Shown: in pieces, positions 8,177 through 15,333 of the stretch
Layout of the letters: the number at the start of each line of letters is the position of its first letter
Numbering within the stretch: position 1 is the first letter of the stretch
Assembly (NCBI RefSeq): GCF_963668215.1
Contig: NZ_OY764190.1
Span: 2,046,001-2,110,000, forward strand
Direction of reading: 5' to 3'
From: an uncultured Desulfosarcina sp.
Lineage (GTDB): Bacteria > Desulfobacterota > Desulfobacteria > Desulfobacterales > Desulfosarcinaceae
DNA: 64,000 nucleotides
Notes under the pieces: generated by a model
What the model was told of the DNA's origin: nothing
The model's input: only the letters and a program-made list of their open reading frames with translations
Database searches by the model: none
Position numbers and translations under genes: made by a program

Positions 8177-8199
8177 GTTGCAGCCACATTTGCTGCGGT

Positions 8200-8562
8200 T
8201 TAATTGACAATAAAAGGTGCCGGTGTGGATTCGCCGGCCAGGGCTTTTTGAATGGTGTCCTCGAGAACGGATTGGGAAACCATACCGGTCACGGAATGGA
8301 TCGGCTGGCCCTCCTGAAAAATCATCAGGGTGGGAATGGATTGGATGCCGTAACGCTGGGCAACGGAGGCATGGTCGTCCACGTTGCATTTAGCAAATTT
8401 CATTTGATTTCCATAGGTTTCCGCCAGGCTGGCAAATGCCGGCGCCATGGCTTTGCAGGGACCGCACCACGGTGCCCAAAAATCGACGATGACGGGTTGG
8501 GACTGCTCCAGGACCTGCTGGTCGAAAGCGTCTTTCTGGATCTCAGCAACGGATTCGGACAT
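8200..8562 (-). CDS. trxA: Thioredoxin
   Basis: 120 residues, one thioredoxin fold with the active site WCGPCK (about residues 32-37) and the cis-proline segment SIPTLMIF (about 75). There is a short C-terminal extension (STPAPFIVN) beyond the usual 108. The start at 8562 has a strong AAGGAGG ribosome site. It is a single-gene unit with its own sigma-54-type promoter (8624-8639) and terminator. Being tied to the same activator as the Hdr/TusA operon, it may serve that system rather than be the general thioredoxin; that is inference. Confidence 0.93.
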   Translation of the reverse strand: MSESVAEIQKDAFDQQVLEQSQPVIVDFWAPWCGPCKAMAPAFASLAETYGNQMKFAKCNVDDHASVAQRYGIQSIPTLMIFQEGQPIHSVTGMVSQSVLEDTIQKALAGESTPAPFIVN

Positions 8563-8623
8563 GAATTTTTCCTCCTTGTTATGGATGTTACAATCCGGGT
8601 TCGTTTTTTTCTTTTGCCGTACC

Positions 8624-8639
8624 TACAACTCCCGTGCCA
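8624..8639 (-). promoter_or_regulatory. Sigma-54-type promoter for trxA
   Basis: Minus strand reads TGGCAC-GGGAG-TTGTA, with a perfect -24 half, the G after CAC, correct spacing, and GT in place of GC at -12. The predicted start near 8612 gives a 50-nt leader. The -24 half is fused to the T-tract of the upstream terminator. Confidence 0.6.
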
Positions 8640-8640
8640 A

Positions 8641-8689
8641 AAAGGTGGGCCCCGGCACGATGGGTATGGGTGCTATCGTGCCGGGGCCC
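8641..8689 (-). terminator. Rho-independent terminator of the sigma-54 activator gene
   Basis: Perfect 15-bp inverted repeat, GGGCCCCGGCACGAT (8647-8661) and ATCGTGCCGGGGCCC (8675-8689), loop 13 nt. On the minus strand ACC and then TTTTT follow, running directly into GGCAC of the trxA promoter. Confidence 0.8.
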
Positions 8690-8700
8690 TGAGGAGGTGA

Positions 8701-8745
8701 GAGTAAGGTTGAGTGAATCAAATGGAGGTATTGATTGACTTACTC
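8701..8745. promoter_or_regulatory. Nested inverted repeat upstream of trxA
   Basis: Outer arms GAGTAAG (8701-8707) and CTTACTC (8739-8745) are perfect; inner arms AGTGAATCAA (8712-8721) and TTGATTGACT (8731-8740) pair at 9 of 10. It lies 60-105 bp upstream of the sigma-54-type promoter and has no T-tract, so an activator-binding site is more likely than a terminator. Confidence 0.4.
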
Positions 8746-8789
8746 TGACAAACGGGCATCGCAAATCCAGTGCCAACGGTTCGATTTCT

Positions 8790-10163
8790 TTACGACCCCA
8801 ATTCGATACCGTATTTTTTAATCTGTTTCCAGACACTGGTGCGGGAGATGCCCAGCAGGCGCGCGGCCTGGGAGCGGTTGCCGTTGGCGCGGGTCAACGC
8901 ATCGATCAGCCGGCTGCGCTTCACATCGTCGAGATTGGCTTCCAATGCACAGGAAACCTCACTGCCTTTGGGGCTCGCGTTGCCGATCTGCGGCGGCAGG
9001 TGATCGGGACCGATCATGCCCTTGGGGCAGCTGACAAAGGCATATTCGAAGGCGCTTTTCAATTCGCGGGCGTTTCCGGGCCAGGGATAGGCGATGAGGC
9101 GGTCCATGGCCGTTTTGGAGATCCCGTCCAGGGTCTTGTCGCTTTTCAGAAGGATGCGGTTGAAAAAGGAGCGTGCCAGAAGGGGGATGTCCTCGACGCG
9201 TTCGCGCAGCGGTGGGATGTGAACGGGGATGACATTGATGCGGTAATAAAAGTCTTCACGAAACGACCCGCCTGCAATGAGTTCCGGCAGGTTGCGGTTG
9301 GTGGCGGAGATGATGCGCACGTTTACGGAAATGGGCCGGCTGTCGCCCACCCGTTCCACCACCTTTTCTTCGAGCACCCGCAGCAGCTTGACCTGGGTGG
9401 AGAGGGGCAGGTCGCCGATTTCGTCCAGAAAGATATCGCCGCCGTTGGCCGCTTCAAACCGTCCTTCCCGGCTTTTATGGGCGCCGGTGTAGGCGCCTTT
9501 CACATGGCCGAACAATTCGCTCTCCAATAAGGATTCGTTGAGGGCGGCACAGTTGACTTTCACATAGGGTTGACCGCTCCGGCCGCCTGCTTCGTGGATG
9601 GCGCGGGCGACCATCTCCTTTCCCGTGCCGCTTTCGCCGTATACGATGACCGGAGCATCGGACCGCGCGGCGTTGGCGATCAGCTCGAACACCCGCTGCA
9701 TGGGGGCGCTGGCGCCGATCATGCCGTAAAATCGATCCTCGGCGTCCAGTTCCCGTTTGAAGCTTTCGATCTGGGTTTCCTTGGCAACCAGATCGGTGAT
9801 GTCGGTCATGGTTTCCACGGCCCCGGTGACTGTGCCGGAGTCGTCTCTGAGGACCGATGCGTTTTTCAGGATATGCACCTGTCGGCCGTCTTTGCGGGTG
9901 ACGCTGCAGCGCTGCTTTTTCAGATGCCCCCGTTTGAACATCAGGCACCAGTGGCATCCATCCTTCTGCCGGGCAAACTCGCAGGAGGTGCAGTTAAGCG
10001 TCGAGCAGCGGTTGCCCACGATTTCGTTTCTCCGATATCCGGTAATCTCCTCAAAGGCTCGATTGACGGAGATGATGACCCCCTCCGGACTGACCACCAT
10101 GACCCCGTCCTGAATGGTGTCCACCACGGATTTCCAATAGTAGTTCAGGTCTATATCGTTCAT
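8790..10163 (-). CDS. Sigma-54-dependent activator with Cys-rich PAS domain
   Basis: 457 residues. The PAS domain (1-125) carries a cysteine cluster, RCSTLNCTSCEF...GCHWC (about residues 52-73), plus one more Cys near 86; a metal, FeS or redox switch is plausible. The AAA+ domain (about 145-380) has Walker A GESGTGKE, the sigma-54 contact loop GAYTGA and Walker B GDIFLDEIG. A Fis-type helix-turn-helix ends it (NRSQAARLLGISRTSVWKQI). There is no receiver domain, so it senses directly. It is divergent from the tusA-hdr-metVF operon; three sigma-54-type promoters stand within 3 kb, so local control of all three is likely. Confidence 0.93.
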   Translation of the reverse strand: MNDIDLNYYWKSVVDTIQDGVMVVSPEGVIISVNRAFEEITGYRRNEIVGNRCSTLNCTSCEFARQKDGCHWCLMFKRGHLKKQRCSVTRKDGRQVHILKNASVLRDDSGTVTGAVETMTDITDLVAKETQIESFKRELDAEDRFYGMIGASAPMQRVFELIANAARSDAPVIVYGESGTGKEMVARAIHEAGGRSGQPYVKVNCAALNESLLESELFGHVKGAYTGAHKSREGRFEAANGGDIFLDEIGDLPLSTQVKLLRVLEEKVVERVGDSRPISVNVRIISATNRNLPELIAGGSFREDFYYRINVIPVHIPPLRERVEDIPLLARSFFNRILLKSDKTLDGISKTAMDRLIAYPWPGNARELKSAFEYAFVSCPKGMIGPDHLPPQIGNASPKGSEVSCALEANLDDVKRSRLIDALTRANGNRSQAARLLGISRTSVWKQIKKYGIELGS

Positions 10164-10195
10164 GGATTCGCCTTCTGTTTACTAAGTGAACAAAT

Positions 10196-10220
10196 CATGT
10201 GTTCACCAAGTTAACACATG
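10196..10220. promoter_or_regulatory. Palindrome upstream of activator and Hdr operon
   Basis: CATGTGTTCAC (10196-10206) and GTTAACACATG (10210-10220) pair at 10 of 11 across a 3-bp spacer. It lies 33 bp before the activator start and about 130-150 bp upstream of the sigma-54 promoter at 10347, suited to an enhancer that also autoregulates. A further GTGAAC half-site lies just before it (10186-10191). Confidence 0.5.
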
Positions 10221-10346
10221 AACAGTCGGTTGCCAACCCTCTCTGGGCTGAACGATGCTTTTTGTAGAAGCGTTTCAACGCACTATAAAATATAACTATC
10301 AGGAATCATATTGTAATAAATTTTACGAAAGATGGGTTCGATGCAC

Positions 10347-10363
10347 TTGGCATCGCCATTGCT
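10347..10363 (+). promoter_or_regulatory. Sigma-54 promoter of the tusA-hdr-metVF operon
   Basis: TTGGCAT-CGCCA-TTGCT fits the consensus (TGGCAC, five bases, TTGCW) with one mismatch in the -24 half and a perfect -12 half. The predicted start near 10374 would make an ATG at 10375 leaderless and supports the ATG at 10423 as the first start codon. Confidence 0.7.
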
Positions 10364-10422
10364 CAAGGAGTGACATGTCGTTCCCCGGCAGTGCGTCACT
10401 TACCGAAAAGACGGACAGTGTG

Positions 10423-10680
10423 ATGATACGGTTCGATCTCCGTGAAAAACTGATTCCTTTCTCGTTGCTGCAGATTTCCAACAACTTCCGGGAAATGCAG
10501 CCCGGCGACGAAATGGAGATTCTGGCCGGCGATTGTCCCATCCAGGCCGCGATTTTCAAGGACGTGATGCGGATCCTGCCGAAAAGCGACTACGAACTGC
10601 TCTCTCAGAACGATTTTACGGGAGACGCACCTGTGAAGCGATTAAGGCTGAAAAAGAAAGCACCAAAGACAAACCTCTAA
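10423..10680 (+). CDS. TusA-like protein lacking the catalytic cysteine
   Basis: 85 residues. FDLREKLIPFSLLQISNNF followed by MQPGDEMEILAGD follows the TusA fold (strand, helix, strand), but the CPxP motif is replaced by I-P-F-S, so it cannot carry persulfide at the normal site. One Cys remains (GDCP, about residue 37). The frame extends up to 10255, but the sigma-54 promoter places transcription start at about 10374; I chose the ATG at 10423, which begins the conserved part. An alternative is the ATG at 10375. First gene of the operon, 16 bp before a normal tusA. A structural or regulatory paralogue is likely. Confidence 0.7.
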   Translation: MIRFDLREKLIPFSLLQISNNFREMQPGDEMEILAGDCPIQAAIFKDVMRILPKSDYELLSQNDFTGDAPVKRLRLKKKAPKTNL

Positions 10681-10696
10681 ACAAAGGAGATTCATC

Positions 10697-10951
10697 ATGT
10701 CAGCAGCCGAATTGAATTCCATGGAAGCGGCAAGCACGGTAGACGCCAGGGGCAGCGCCTGTCCGGGACCCCTGCTGGAGGCAAAAAAAGGGATCGGCAA
10801 GGTCAAGGTCGGCGAAGTCCTCGAAATTTATTCCAACGATGCCGGCACCCGCACGGATATCCCGGCCTGGGCCAAAAAAGTGGGCCATGAGTACCTGGGC
10901 GTGGTCGAGGCCGACGGCTACGACAAACACTTCATCTGCCGGAAGAAATAG
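10697..10951 (+). CDS. TusA-family sulfur carrier protein
   Basis: 84 residues. It holds the TusA motif VDARGSACPGPLLEAKKGI, with the persulfide-carrying Cys of CPxP at about residue 22, then VGEVLEIYSNDAGTRTDIPAWAKKVGHEYLG and a second Cys at the end (FICRKK). A good AAAGGAG ribosome site precedes it. TusA proteins hand persulfide sulfur to partners such as DsrE-family proteins; a dsrE-like gene lies further down the same operon. The linkage to Hdr genes recalls the sHdr systems of sulfur oxidisers, but the rest of that operon differs. Confidence 0.88.
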   Translation: MSAAELNSMEAASTVDARGSACPGPLLEAKKGIGKVKVGEVLEIYSNDAGTRTDIPAWAKKVGHEYLGVVEADGYDKHFICRKK

Positions 10952-10961
10952 CGGGGCCGCG

Positions 10962-11384
10962 ATGACACCCAAGGCCCAGAACCCAGGCAAAATCCTGATC
11001 CTGGCCACCGAGAGCTGCGCCTATCCGGGCGCCAACTCGGTGGGCCAGGCCCACGCCAGTTATCCGGCCAACACCTATATTCTCCGGGTCCGCGCCCCGG
11101 TGCTGTTTCCCGAACAGTTTTACATGGACTGTTTCAAAAAGGGGATCAGCGGCATCCTCATCATGTCCTGCGGTGAAGAGTGTCCCTACGAGGGGGCCTA
11201 TCACGCCCTGGCCAAGCGGCTCGACCGGGTCTATCAGCTCATGAAGACCGCGGATATCGACATCCGCCGCCTGCGGCTGACGGCAATCTGTACGGTCTGC
11301 AACCGGGCGTTTTTAAAGGAAGTCAACGACATGAACGCCCTAGTGCAGGAGTTGGGTCCGCCCACACTCAAATCGGCAGCATAG
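10962..11384 (+). CDS. MvhD/FlpD-like iron-sulfur electron-transfer subunit (HdrA partner)
   Basis: 140 residues of the MvhD/FlpD family, which passes electrons to HdrA. The family pattern is visible: SCAYPGANSVGQA (normally with two Cys in C-x-x-C), MSCGEECPYEGAYHAL for the C-x4-C site, and a C-terminal LVQELGP. The first Cys of the opening pair is missing (ATESCAYPG), while an extra CTVC occurs near residue 111, where family members usually have none. It starts 10 bp after tusA with only a weak GGGG ribosome site, so translational coupling is likely. It would link an outside donor to the HdrA-like flavoproteins downstream. Confidence 0.78.
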   Translation: MTPKAQNPGKILILATESCAYPGANSVGQAHASYPANTYILRVRAPVLFPEQFYMDCFKKGISGILIMSCGEECPYEGAYHALAKRLDRVYQLMKTADIDIRRLRLTAICTVCNRAFLKEVNDMNALVQELGPPTLKSAA

Positions 11385-11397
11385 AAAGGAAAGACCC

Positions 11398-12702
11398 ATG
11401 CTGGAATCCGACACTGTCAAGCGTTTCGATGCACTGGTCGTGGGCGGCGGCATCGCCGGTCTGCAGACCGCCCTGGACCTGGCCGACCAGGGATTCTCGG
11501 TGGCCGTTGTCGAAAAAGACGCTTCCATTGGCGGCAAAATGATTCGCCTTTCCAAAGTGTTTCCAACACTGGACTGCGCCAGCTGCATCACGACCCCCAA
11601 AATGGCTGCAGCGGCGCATCACGCGAACATTACTCTGCTCACCTACTGCGACCTGAAATCGCTGGACCGCAATGGTACCGGTTTTCAGGCGACCATCGTT
11701 CAGAAGCCCCGGTATGTGGATGCGGACAAGTGCATCGGATGCCGCCAGTGCGAATACAACTGCCCGGTGCTGGTTTCCGATCCGGAACAGGGTGGTTTTT
11801 GCGGGACCAAAGCCGTCGCCATTCCCTTTTCCAATGCCATTCCCCAGATCGCCGTGCTCGATCCCGAGCAGTGCATGCTGTGCGGCAAATGTGCATCGGT
11901 CTGTCCCACCGAGGCCATCGAATACTTCCAGAAGCCGACGACTTTCACCATCGAGGCGAACACGGCCGTGCTCACCACCGGGTTCGAACTGACGCCGGTG
12001 ACCGACAAGCCCCAATACGGCCAGGGTGCGATTCCCAACGTCATCGATTCCCTGCAGATGGAGCGTCTGCTCGCTCCCCACGGTCCATACAACCGTGTGC
12101 TGCGGCCGTCCGACGGCATGGAGCCGGACAACATCGCCTACGTGCAGTGCGCCGGCTCACGGGACAAAAGCATGGGAGTGCCTTACTGCTCGCGGGTCTG
12201 CTGCATGTACGCCATCAAACAGGCCATGCTGCTTTCCGGAGCCCTGCCTTTGGCCGACATCACCATTTACTATATGGACATCCGGGCTTTTGGCAAAGGA
12301 TACGAGCAGTTCTACCAGAATGCCCAGGCCATGGGGATCAATTTCGTCAAAGCCAAGGTGGCCTATATCGAACCCGGCGAGAACGGTAATGCGATTCTGC
12401 ACTACGAAGACCAGGTCGGCGGCGGGATCACGACGGCCGAGCACGACCTGACGATACTGTCCATGGGGATGGTCCCCTCGTGGAATCCGGCCGGCATCTG
12501 CCCGGTATCAAGAGGCGAAGACCGTTTCATCCACACCATTCGGCCCAAGCTTGCCCCCACGCTGACCGACATGGAGGGCGTCTTCACCGCCGGTGCCGGC
12601 GCCGGCCCCAAGGATATCGTGGACACCATCACCGAAGCGGGCAGCGCCGCCACGGAAGCGGCCAATTATCTCAGCGCGCGGTCCCGAACCAACGCCGCCT
12701 GA
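11398..12702 (+). CDS. HdrA/QmoA-like flavoprotein with internal ferredoxin domain
   Basis: 434 residues. FAD-binding ALVVGGGIAGLQTALDLADQ opens it, followed by the HdrA Cys element LDCASCITTPKM (about residues 60-71). Residues about 105-180 insert a two-cluster ferredoxin (CIGCRQCEYNCP and CMLCGKCASVCP). The HdrA hallmark CAGSRDKSMGVPYCSRVCCM lies near 250. A C-terminal VFTAGAGAGPKDIVDTITEAG closes the FAD site. It is short, like QmoA, and paired with a second HdrA-like protein as QmoA is with QmoB. The aprBA genes lie only 10 kb away, but hdrC/hdrB and metVF neighbours point to an Hdr-MetVF complex rather than Qmo. Confidence 0.9.
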   Translation: MLESDTVKRFDALVVGGGIAGLQTALDLADQGFSVAVVEKDASIGGKMIRLSKVFPTLDCASCITTPKMAAAAHHANITLLTYCDLKSLDRNGTGFQATIVQKPRYVDADKCIGCRQCEYNCPVLVSDPEQGGFCGTKAVAIPFSNAIPQIAVLDPEQCMLCGKCASVCPTEAIEYFQKPTTFTIEANTAVLTTGFELTPVTDKPQYGQGAIPNVIDSLQMERLLAPHGPYNRVLRPSDGMEPDNIAYVQCAGSRDKSMGVPYCSRVCCMYAIKQAMLLSGALPLADITIYYMDIRAFGKGYEQFYQNAQAMGINFVKAKVAYIEPGENGNAILHYEDQVGGGITTAEHDLTILSMGMVPSWNPAGICPVSRGEDRFIHTIRPKLAPTLTDMEGVFTAGAGAGPKDIVDTITEAGSAATEAANYLSARSRTNAA

Positions 12703-12749
12703 CCGGTATCGGTCGGCGGCAACGCAACAAACCATTGGGAGGCACCCAG

Positions 12750-14675
12750 ATGACGGACGAAAAACAACCTTCTGCCGCGGATGCGGGAAAAAAGGTCGGA
12801 ATCTACATCTGCTATTGTGGCGGCAACATTTCCGACCACGTCGATGTGGAAGCGGTTCGCGACCAGGTGGAAAATCTTCCCAACGTCACCGTGGCCCGCA
12901 CCAATATGTTCATGTGCTCGGATCCGGGCCAGGATCTGATCATGGAGGACCTGAAAAGCGGGAAGGTGGACCGGGTGGTGGTCGCCTCCTGTGCACCCAG
13001 CCTTCACGAAGCCACCTTCCGCAGCGCCATCGAACGCGCCGGTGTCAATCCGTTTATCTACGAACACGCCAACATCCGCGAACAGGTAAGCTGGGTCCAC
13101 CATGGGGATGCGGCCACGGAGAAGGCCACCCGACTGGTGTCCGCAGCCGCCGCGAAGGCGGAGCAGCTCAAACCCCTGGAACCGATCCGTGTGGATGCCA
13201 CCCGGCACGCCACGGTCATCGGCGGCGGCATTGCCGGTCTGCGTGCGGCCAAGGATATTGCCGATCGGGGGTTTGCGGTGAGTCTCATCGAACGATCCCC
13301 GTTTCTCGGCGGCCAGGTCTCCCGGTTGGACCGCATCGCCCCTACCGGTGAAAAGGCTACCGACCTGATCGACACGCTGGCCGGCGAGGTCGTTTCCCAT
13401 CCGGCCATCACGGTGCTCACCTGCGCCCAGGTGGAGGGCTTTGGGGGCTACATCGGCAATTTTACGCTTTCGGTGCGACAGGAGCCGCCAAAGGACCCCG
13501 AAACCGTCGAGCACCTGAAACGAATCCAGGAACAACAGCCGGAACCGGGCCGCGCGATTCCTTTTACCGGCTTGCTGCCGGCACCGCCGCCGACCAAATC
13601 CACGACGGTCACCGTGGAAACCGGGGTGGTGGTCCTGGCCACCGGATTCAAATCTTACGTCCCGCGGCAGGGGGAATACGGATATGGGGAGACGCCGCAC
13701 GTGATCACCCTTCCCCAGCTGATCGAAAAAATGGCCGATCAGCCGGTGAAAGGAAGCCGCCTTGAAATCGACGGGCGCACCATCGGCAGTGTGGTCATGA
13801 TCCATTGCGTCGGCAGCCGCCAGATTCCGGGAATCCACCCGGAGGACGAATCCGGGCACCTGAATGAATACTGCTCAAGGACGTGCTGCACGGCCACCCT
13901 GGCGGCGGCCAACCGGATTCGCGAGACCTATCCCGAGACCCGGGTCTACGACATGTATCGGGATATCCGCACCTACGGGCGCGGCCAGGAAACGGTGTAT
14001 GAAGAGGCCTCACGCAACGGGGTCGTTTTTTCCCGATTCGAGGCGGACAATGCGCCCGAAGTTGCCAGAAACGAGGGGGATAGCGGCCATCCGCTGCAAG
14101 TCACCGTCACTGATGGGCTGACCTTCGACGAAACCATCGCCGTGCCGGCGGACCTGGTCGTACTGGCCACCGGCATGGAGCCCAACGACGTATCGGATCT
14201 GGTCGAGATGATGAAGCTGCCGGTGGGTGCCGACCGTTTTCTGCTGGAGGTTCACCCCAAGCTGCGTCCGGTGGAACTGCCCGTGGGCGGCGTTCTGCTG
14301 GCCGGCACCTGTCAGGCGCCTTTCGACATCGGCGAATCCGTCAGCGCGGCCGGGGCTGCGGCGGCCAAGGCAGCGGCCCTGCTGTCCCGCGGCCATGTCG
14401 AACTGGATCCCTTCGTGGCGGAGGTTGATCTTTCCCGCTGCACCGGCAGCGGCGCCTGTATCGACGCCTGCCTTAACGACGGCGCCCTGACCCTGGTGGA
14501 TGTCGAGGTGAACGGTGAGACCGTGCAGCGGGCTCAGGTGACGCCGGCCCTCTGCCTGGGATGCGGCGCCTGTGCGGCCGTGTGCCCGGAAAACGCCATC
14601 AATGTCAACGGCATGACCCTGAAACAATATGAAGCCATGGTCGACAGAATCGTTGCCGAAGTTGAAGCCGCCTGA
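12750..14675 (+). CDS. HdrA/QmoB-like flavoprotein with C-terminal ferredoxin
   Basis: 641 residues. An N-terminal HdrA-specific domain (GIYICYCGGNISDHVD; VVVASCAPSLHEATFR) precedes the FAD fold VIGGGIAGLRAAKDIADRG (about 150) and the hallmark HCVGSRQ...YCSRTCC (about 350-375). The C-terminus carries two FeS motifs: CTGSGACIDAC, whose second Cys is Ser and which lacks the closing Pro, and a complete CLGCGACAAVCP. Unlike QmoB it has no fused MvhD domain; that subunit is encoded separately upstream. The start at 12750 has a TGGGAGG ribosome site; the frame extending back to 12480 overlaps the preceding gene and is not used. Confidence 0.9.
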   Translation: MTDEKQPSAADAGKKVGIYICYCGGNISDHVDVEAVRDQVENLPNVTVARTNMFMCSDPGQDLIMEDLKSGKVDRVVVASCAPSLHEATFRSAIERAGVNPFIYEHANIREQVSWVHHGDAATEKATRLVSAAAAKAEQLKPLEPIRVDATRHATVIGGGIAGLRAAKDIADRGFAVSLIERSPFLGGQVSRLDRIAPTGEKATDLIDTLAGEVVSHPAITVLTCAQVEGFGGYIGNFTLSVRQEPPKDPETVEHLKRIQEQQPEPGRAIPFTGLLPAPPPTKSTTVTVETGVVVLATGFKSYVPRQGEYGYGETPHVITLPQLIEKMADQPVKGSRLEIDGRTIGSVVMIHCVGSRQIPGIHPEDESGHLNEYCSRTCCTATLAAANRIRETYPETRVYDMYRDIRTYGRGQETVYEEASRNGVVFSRFEADNAPEVARNEGDSGHPLQVTVTDGLTFDETIAVPADLVVLATGMEPNDVSDLVEMMKLPVGADRFLLEVHPKLRPVELPVGGVLLAGTCQAPFDIGESVSAAGAAAAKAAALLSRGHVELDPFVAEVDLSRCTGSGACIDACLNDGALTLVDVEVNGETVQRAQVTPALCLGCGACAAVCPENAINVNGMTLKQYEAMVDRIVAEVEAA

Positions 14676-14715
14676 CGAAGCGGCCTGTGCACCGAATCCA
14701 ACCGGGAGAATTGGC

Positions 14716-15033
14716 ATGCAATCCGAATCCGACAAAAAAACAGCCCTGAAACAGCTTCGCCAGGAGCGCCGGCAATCGATCAAGAAAGCAACGGCGGCCA
14801 TGAAAGCGCAACGTAAAACGATCAAAGCCATCGAGACGAGCCTGTCCAGCGGCGCGGCAACGGTTCCCGAGATCGCCGCTAAAGCCGGCATCCCCGCCGA
14901 CGAGGCGCTCTGGTTTATCGCCACCATGAAAAAGTACGGCCAGGTCGTCGAGGAGGGCAAGGATGGCGGCTATTATCGCTATACCCCCATCCAAGTGGAA
15001 GCCGAAGACAAGAAGACAGGAGACCGCCCATGA
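14716..15033 (+). CDS. Small winged-helix-like protein in the hdr operon
   Basis: 105 residues. A very basic N-terminal helix (KKTALKQLRQERRQSIKKAT) is followed by a compact helix-turn-helix-like unit (VPEIAAKAGIPADEALWFIATMKKYGQVVEEG), ending in a wing-like GGYYRY strand. It overlaps hdrC by 4 bp (ATGA), so it is translated in step with it. Small proteins of this sort occur between hdrA and hdrC in other sulfate reducers as I recall, but I know no function. DNA binding or a structural role in the complex are both open. Confidence 0.65.
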   Translation: MQSESDKKTALKQLRQERRQSIKKATAAMKAQRKTIKAIETSLSSGAATVPEIAAKAGIPADEALWFIATMKKYGQVVEEGKDGGYYRYTPIQVEAEDKKTGDRP

Positions 15034-15332
15034 TCACCCTCAGCCCGGATTTTGCCCAGGAGATGCAGAAATATGGCGAAGACACGGCCCTGGCCTGTTT
15101 CAACTGCGGCACCTGCGCAGCCATCTGCCCGCTGCTTCACGAGCACTTTCCACGCAAAATGATCCGCTACATCCAGATCGGCGCCCGGGAGCGGATCATC
15201 GAGCACGCCGACGAACTCTGGAAATGCCTTCACTGCGGCCTGTGCACCCAAACCTGCCCGCGGGAGGCCAACCCCGGGGAGATCATCCTCTCCCTGAAAC
15301 GAATGGTCGTCGATCACTGGAGGGAATCCTGA
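15030..15332 (+). CDS. hdrC: HdrC-like ferredoxin subunit
   Basis: 100 residues, two [4Fe-4S] motifs CFNCGTCAAICP (about residues 23-34) and CLHCGLCTQTCP (about 66-77), in the HdrC arrangement. It conducts electrons between HdrA and HdrB. There is no membrane anchor, so it is cytoplasmic, unlike QmoC or DsrM. It overlaps the gene before by 4 bp and is followed after 1 bp by hdrB, so the three are coupled. Confidence 0.9.
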   Translation: MITLSPDFAQEMQKYGEDTALACFNCGTCAAICPLLHEHFPRKMIRYIQIGARERIIEHADELWKCLHCGLCTQTCPREANPGEIILSLKRMVVDHWRES

Positions 15333-15333
15333 C

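Larger units (their letters stand above)
7708..8199. other. Regulatory intergenic region between flavoprotein gene and trxA
   Basis: 492 bp without a gene. It contains the sigma-54-type promoter at 7801-7816, an imperfect inverted repeat at 7989-8036 and the trxA terminator at 8127-8176. The rest is unassigned. Confidence 0.6.

Noticed and set aside
12666..13859. Minus-strand open frame (397 codons) opposite the HdrA/QmoB-like gene
   Set aside because: Antisense shadow; composition mirrors the real gene and nothing recognisable is encoded.
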